32,870 bases of DNA from Actinobacteria bacterium HGW-Actinobacteria-6 (GTDB lineage: Bacteria > Actinomycetota > Coriobacteriia > Anaerosomatales > Anaerosomataceae). Position 1 is the first letter of the stretch. Each line of letters starts with the position of its first letter. The stretch is taken from contig PHEU01000025.1 of the NCBI GenBank assembly GCA_002841295.1, forward strand, positions 1-32,870, in the 5' to 3' direction. The notes under the pieces were generated by a model, which was not told the origin of the DNA, ran no database searches, and saw only the letters and a list, made by a program, of their open reading frames with translations. This document shows, piece by piece, positions 31,498 through 32,870 of this stretch. Made by a program: the position numbers and the translations under genes.

Positions 31498-31836
31498 ATG
31501 TACCCGGCATACGTACTGGGAGGCGCTGCGCACGAACACTACCGCTTCAACCTGAAAGCGGGCAACGGGCAGGTCATCCTAACAAGCGAAGCGTACTCCT
31601 CAAAGGAGGCCGCCAAGCACGGGATCGATTCCGTTCGCGTGAATTCTGCACTCGATGAGCGCTACGACCGCTGCACGGCTAAAGACGGCCGACCATACTT
31701 CGTGCTCAAGGCCGCCAACACGCAGATCATCGGCCAGAGCCAGATGTACTCCTCGGCGACGGCGATGGAACACGGCATCGAGTCGGTCAAGACGAACGGG
31801 CCCGAATCGCCGATCATCGAAGAGACCTCCGACTAG
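31498..31836 (+). CDS. YegP-family DUF1508 protein (two repeats)
   Basis: 112 aa, ATG with GAGGAGG upstream. Two copies of the DUF1508 repeat are clear: HYRFNLKAGNGQVILTSEAYSSKEAAKHGIDSVRVN, and PYFVLKAANTQIIGQSQMYSSATAMEHGIESVKTN. Each has F.LKA.N.Q.I..S..Y.S...A..GI.SV. E. coli YegP has the same two-repeat length (110 aa). The function of the family is poorly known. A GC-rich hairpin lies 24 bases after the stop. Confidence 0.9.
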   Translation: MYPAYVLGGAAHEHYRFNLKAGNGQVILTSEAYSSKEAAKHGIDSVRVNSALDERYDRCTAKDGRPYFVLKAANTQIIGQSQMYSSATAMEHGIESVKTNGPESPIIEETSD

Positions 31837-31860
31837 GGATCCACGGAGCATGGTCGTCAC

Positions 31861-31879
31861 CGAGCCGTAATGCGGCTCG
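31861..31879 (+). terminator. Short hairpin after YegP-like gene
   Basis: Arms CGAGCCG (31861-31867) and CGGCTCG (31873-31879) pair perfectly across a 5-base loop, 24 bases past the stop. The sequence after it is not T-rich, so it is only a candidate terminator between this gene and the SulP gene. Confidence 0.4.
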
Positions 31880-31944
31880 ACTCGCTTGACGCGCGTTCTG
31901 CTGGTAGTGTGGTGAGCTATCGTCCCCTGACAGAGCCTTGGATT

Positions 31945-32870
31945 ATGGCTGCCATACTTGAAGCGTGGCGCGCGGGTCTTCTCCGGCGCGACAACTGGAT
32001 ACCGAACATCACCGCCGGCATTGTTGTCGGGGTGGTTTCGATACCGCTCTCGATGGCCTTTGCCATCGCCTCCGGCGCCAAGCCCGAGCAAGGTCTGTAC
32101 ACCGCGATCGTTGCGGCACTGGCGGTTTCTCTCTTCGGCGGAACGCGAGTGCAGATCGCCGGACCAACCGGCGCGTTCGCAGTGCTGCTGTTCGGTGTGA
32201 CCGCGAAGTATGGCATCGCCGGGCTGCAGGTCGCGACCATTCTTGCCGGCATCATGCTGCTGCTCTTTGGACTCACAAAACTCGGCGGGGTCATCCGCTT
32301 CATCCCCGAGCCGGTCATCCTCGGCTTCACCGCCGGCGTCGCGGTCCTCATCTGGGTTGGCCAGTGGCAGAGCTTCTTCGGCCTACCAAAAGCTGCGGGC
32401 GAGCACTTCCACGAGAAACTGCTGGCGCTTCTCGGCGCGCTGCCGCATATGCACGTGGCAACCGCCCTCATCGGCCTGGCAAGCATGGCGATCATCGTGC
32501 TCTGGCCGAGGCTGCCGTTCGTGGGCAAGGTGCCGGGCCCGCTCGTCGCGCTCGTGGCGGCAACGGTACTCCAGTCGGCACTGCGCATCGACGGCGTCGC
32601 GACGATCGGCACCGCGTTCGGTGGGATTCCGCAGGGGCTGCCCGCATTCCGGGTGCCGCTGCTTCCGCTCGGCACGGTGCTTGAATTGTTGAGGCCCGCT
32701 TTCGCTGTCGCGCTTCTCGGCGCGGTCGAGTCGCTGCTCTCGGCAACGGTCGTAGACGGCATGACGGGTTACCGACACGACTCCAACCAGGAGCTCGTCG
32801 GTCAGGGCATCGCCAACATGGCGGCCGCGCTCTTCGGCGGGTTCGCAGCGACCGGCGCAATCGCCCGCAC
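31945..32870 (+). CDS. SulP-family anion transporter (C-terminus beyond window)
   Basis: 308 codons are visible to the right edge with no stop. The start is taken as the ATG at 31945; a GTG at 31912 would add 11 residues, and neither has a strong ribosome site. The SulP core is evident: ITAGIVVGVVSIPLSMAFAIASGAKPEQGLYTAIV, GGTRVQIAGPTGAFAVLLF (the sulfate-transporter signature region), IPEPVILGFTAGVAVLIWVGQ, LPFVGKVPGPLVALVAA and FAVALLGAVESLLSATVVDGMTGYRHDSNQELVGQGIANMAAALFGGF. SulP proteins are proton- or sodium-coupled carriers of sulfate, bicarbonate or other anions and end with a STAS domain, not reached here. The substrate is not determinable. Confidence 0.93.
   Translation, partial: MAAILEAWRAGLLRRDNWIPNITAGIVVGVVSIPLSMAFAIASGAKPEQGLYTAIVAALAVSLFGGTRVQIAGPTGAFAVLLFGVTAKYGIAGLQVATILAGIMLLLFGLTKLGGVIRFIPEPVILGFTAGVAVLIWVGQWQSFFGLPKAAGEHFHEKLLALLGALPHMHVATALIGLASMAIIVLWPRLPFVGKVPGPLVALVAATVLQSALRIDGVATIGTAFGGIPQGLPAFRVPLLPLGTVLELLRPAFAVALLGAVESLLSATVVDGMTGYRHDSNQELVGQGIANMAAALFGGFAATGAIAR

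Noticed and set aside
31917-32762. Ser/Pro/Thr-rich open frame on the minus strand opposite SulP
   Set aside because: It is antisense to a clear SulP transporter, with low-complexity composition and no start signal.

Overview
The window is high-GC bacterial DNA with short intergenic gaps, many 4-base ATGA/GTGA gene overlaps and clear AGGAGG-type ribosome binding sites. The gene content suggests an actinobacterium, probably an anaerobic or microaerophilic Coriobacteriia-like lineage: cell-wall-binding repeat 2 domains, an Acg-type nitroreductase, two TetR regulators, and a TusA/DsrE/IscS/IscU sulfur cluster whose desulfurase resembles that of Archaeoglobus. The lineage is inferred from content, not from a marker gene. 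No tRNA, rRNA, CRISPR array, insertion sequence or prophage was seen.

Layout. (1) 1-6163, minus strand: one probable operon running off the left edge. In transcription order it holds a Tat-exported orphan solute-binding protein, a GNAT acetyltransferase, a DUF6916 protein, three tandem phage-tail-collar (Mdp-like) proteins and a very large secreted beta-helix/Ig-repeat protein, with no other phage genes. (2) 6341-9643: a small membrane protein, a lipoprotein metallophosphatase, a parvulin, a spermidine-synthase-like protein and a GNAT. (3) 9646-17633: a MarR regulator divergent from an aminotransferase/EamA exporter/DinB set, then purB, an alpha/alpha-toroid protein, a GyrI-like protein, an acyltransferase-3 and a PH-domain membrane protein. 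(4) 17697-19067: a YhbD (DUF4004) and bactofilin pair with a palindromic promoter. (5) 19158-20980: an Acg-type nitroreductase and a TetR, with three copies of one operator. (6) 21127-25901: a CPBP-like membrane protein, and a CWBR2-M28 peptidase followed by a TRIC channel and preceded by an ATP-grasp enzyme. (7) 25941-28074: a TetR-flavodoxin-8TM membrane protein operon. (8) 28223-30829: tusA-dsrE-iscS-like-iscU fusion, divergent across a perfect palindrome from a lipoprotein. (9) 31498 to the end: a YegP-like protein and the start of a SulP transporter.

The most interesting unit is the sulfur/Fe-S operon. Its cysteine-desulfurase homologue keeps the catalytic Cys but has Asp in place of the PLP-binding Lys. 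Its IscU partner is fused to a degenerate thioredoxin-reductase-like domain that lacks the redox CxxC, and the operon starts with the persulfide carriers TusA and DsrE. This suggests a scaffold/relay complex that may not use cysteine as its sulfur source. Second is the non-phage collar operon. Third are a flavodoxin gene with a Tat signal plus an internal, well-placed second start, and the three-site TetR operator set. Three of the four convergent gene pairs end in a shared CTAG, an overlap of the two stop codons.
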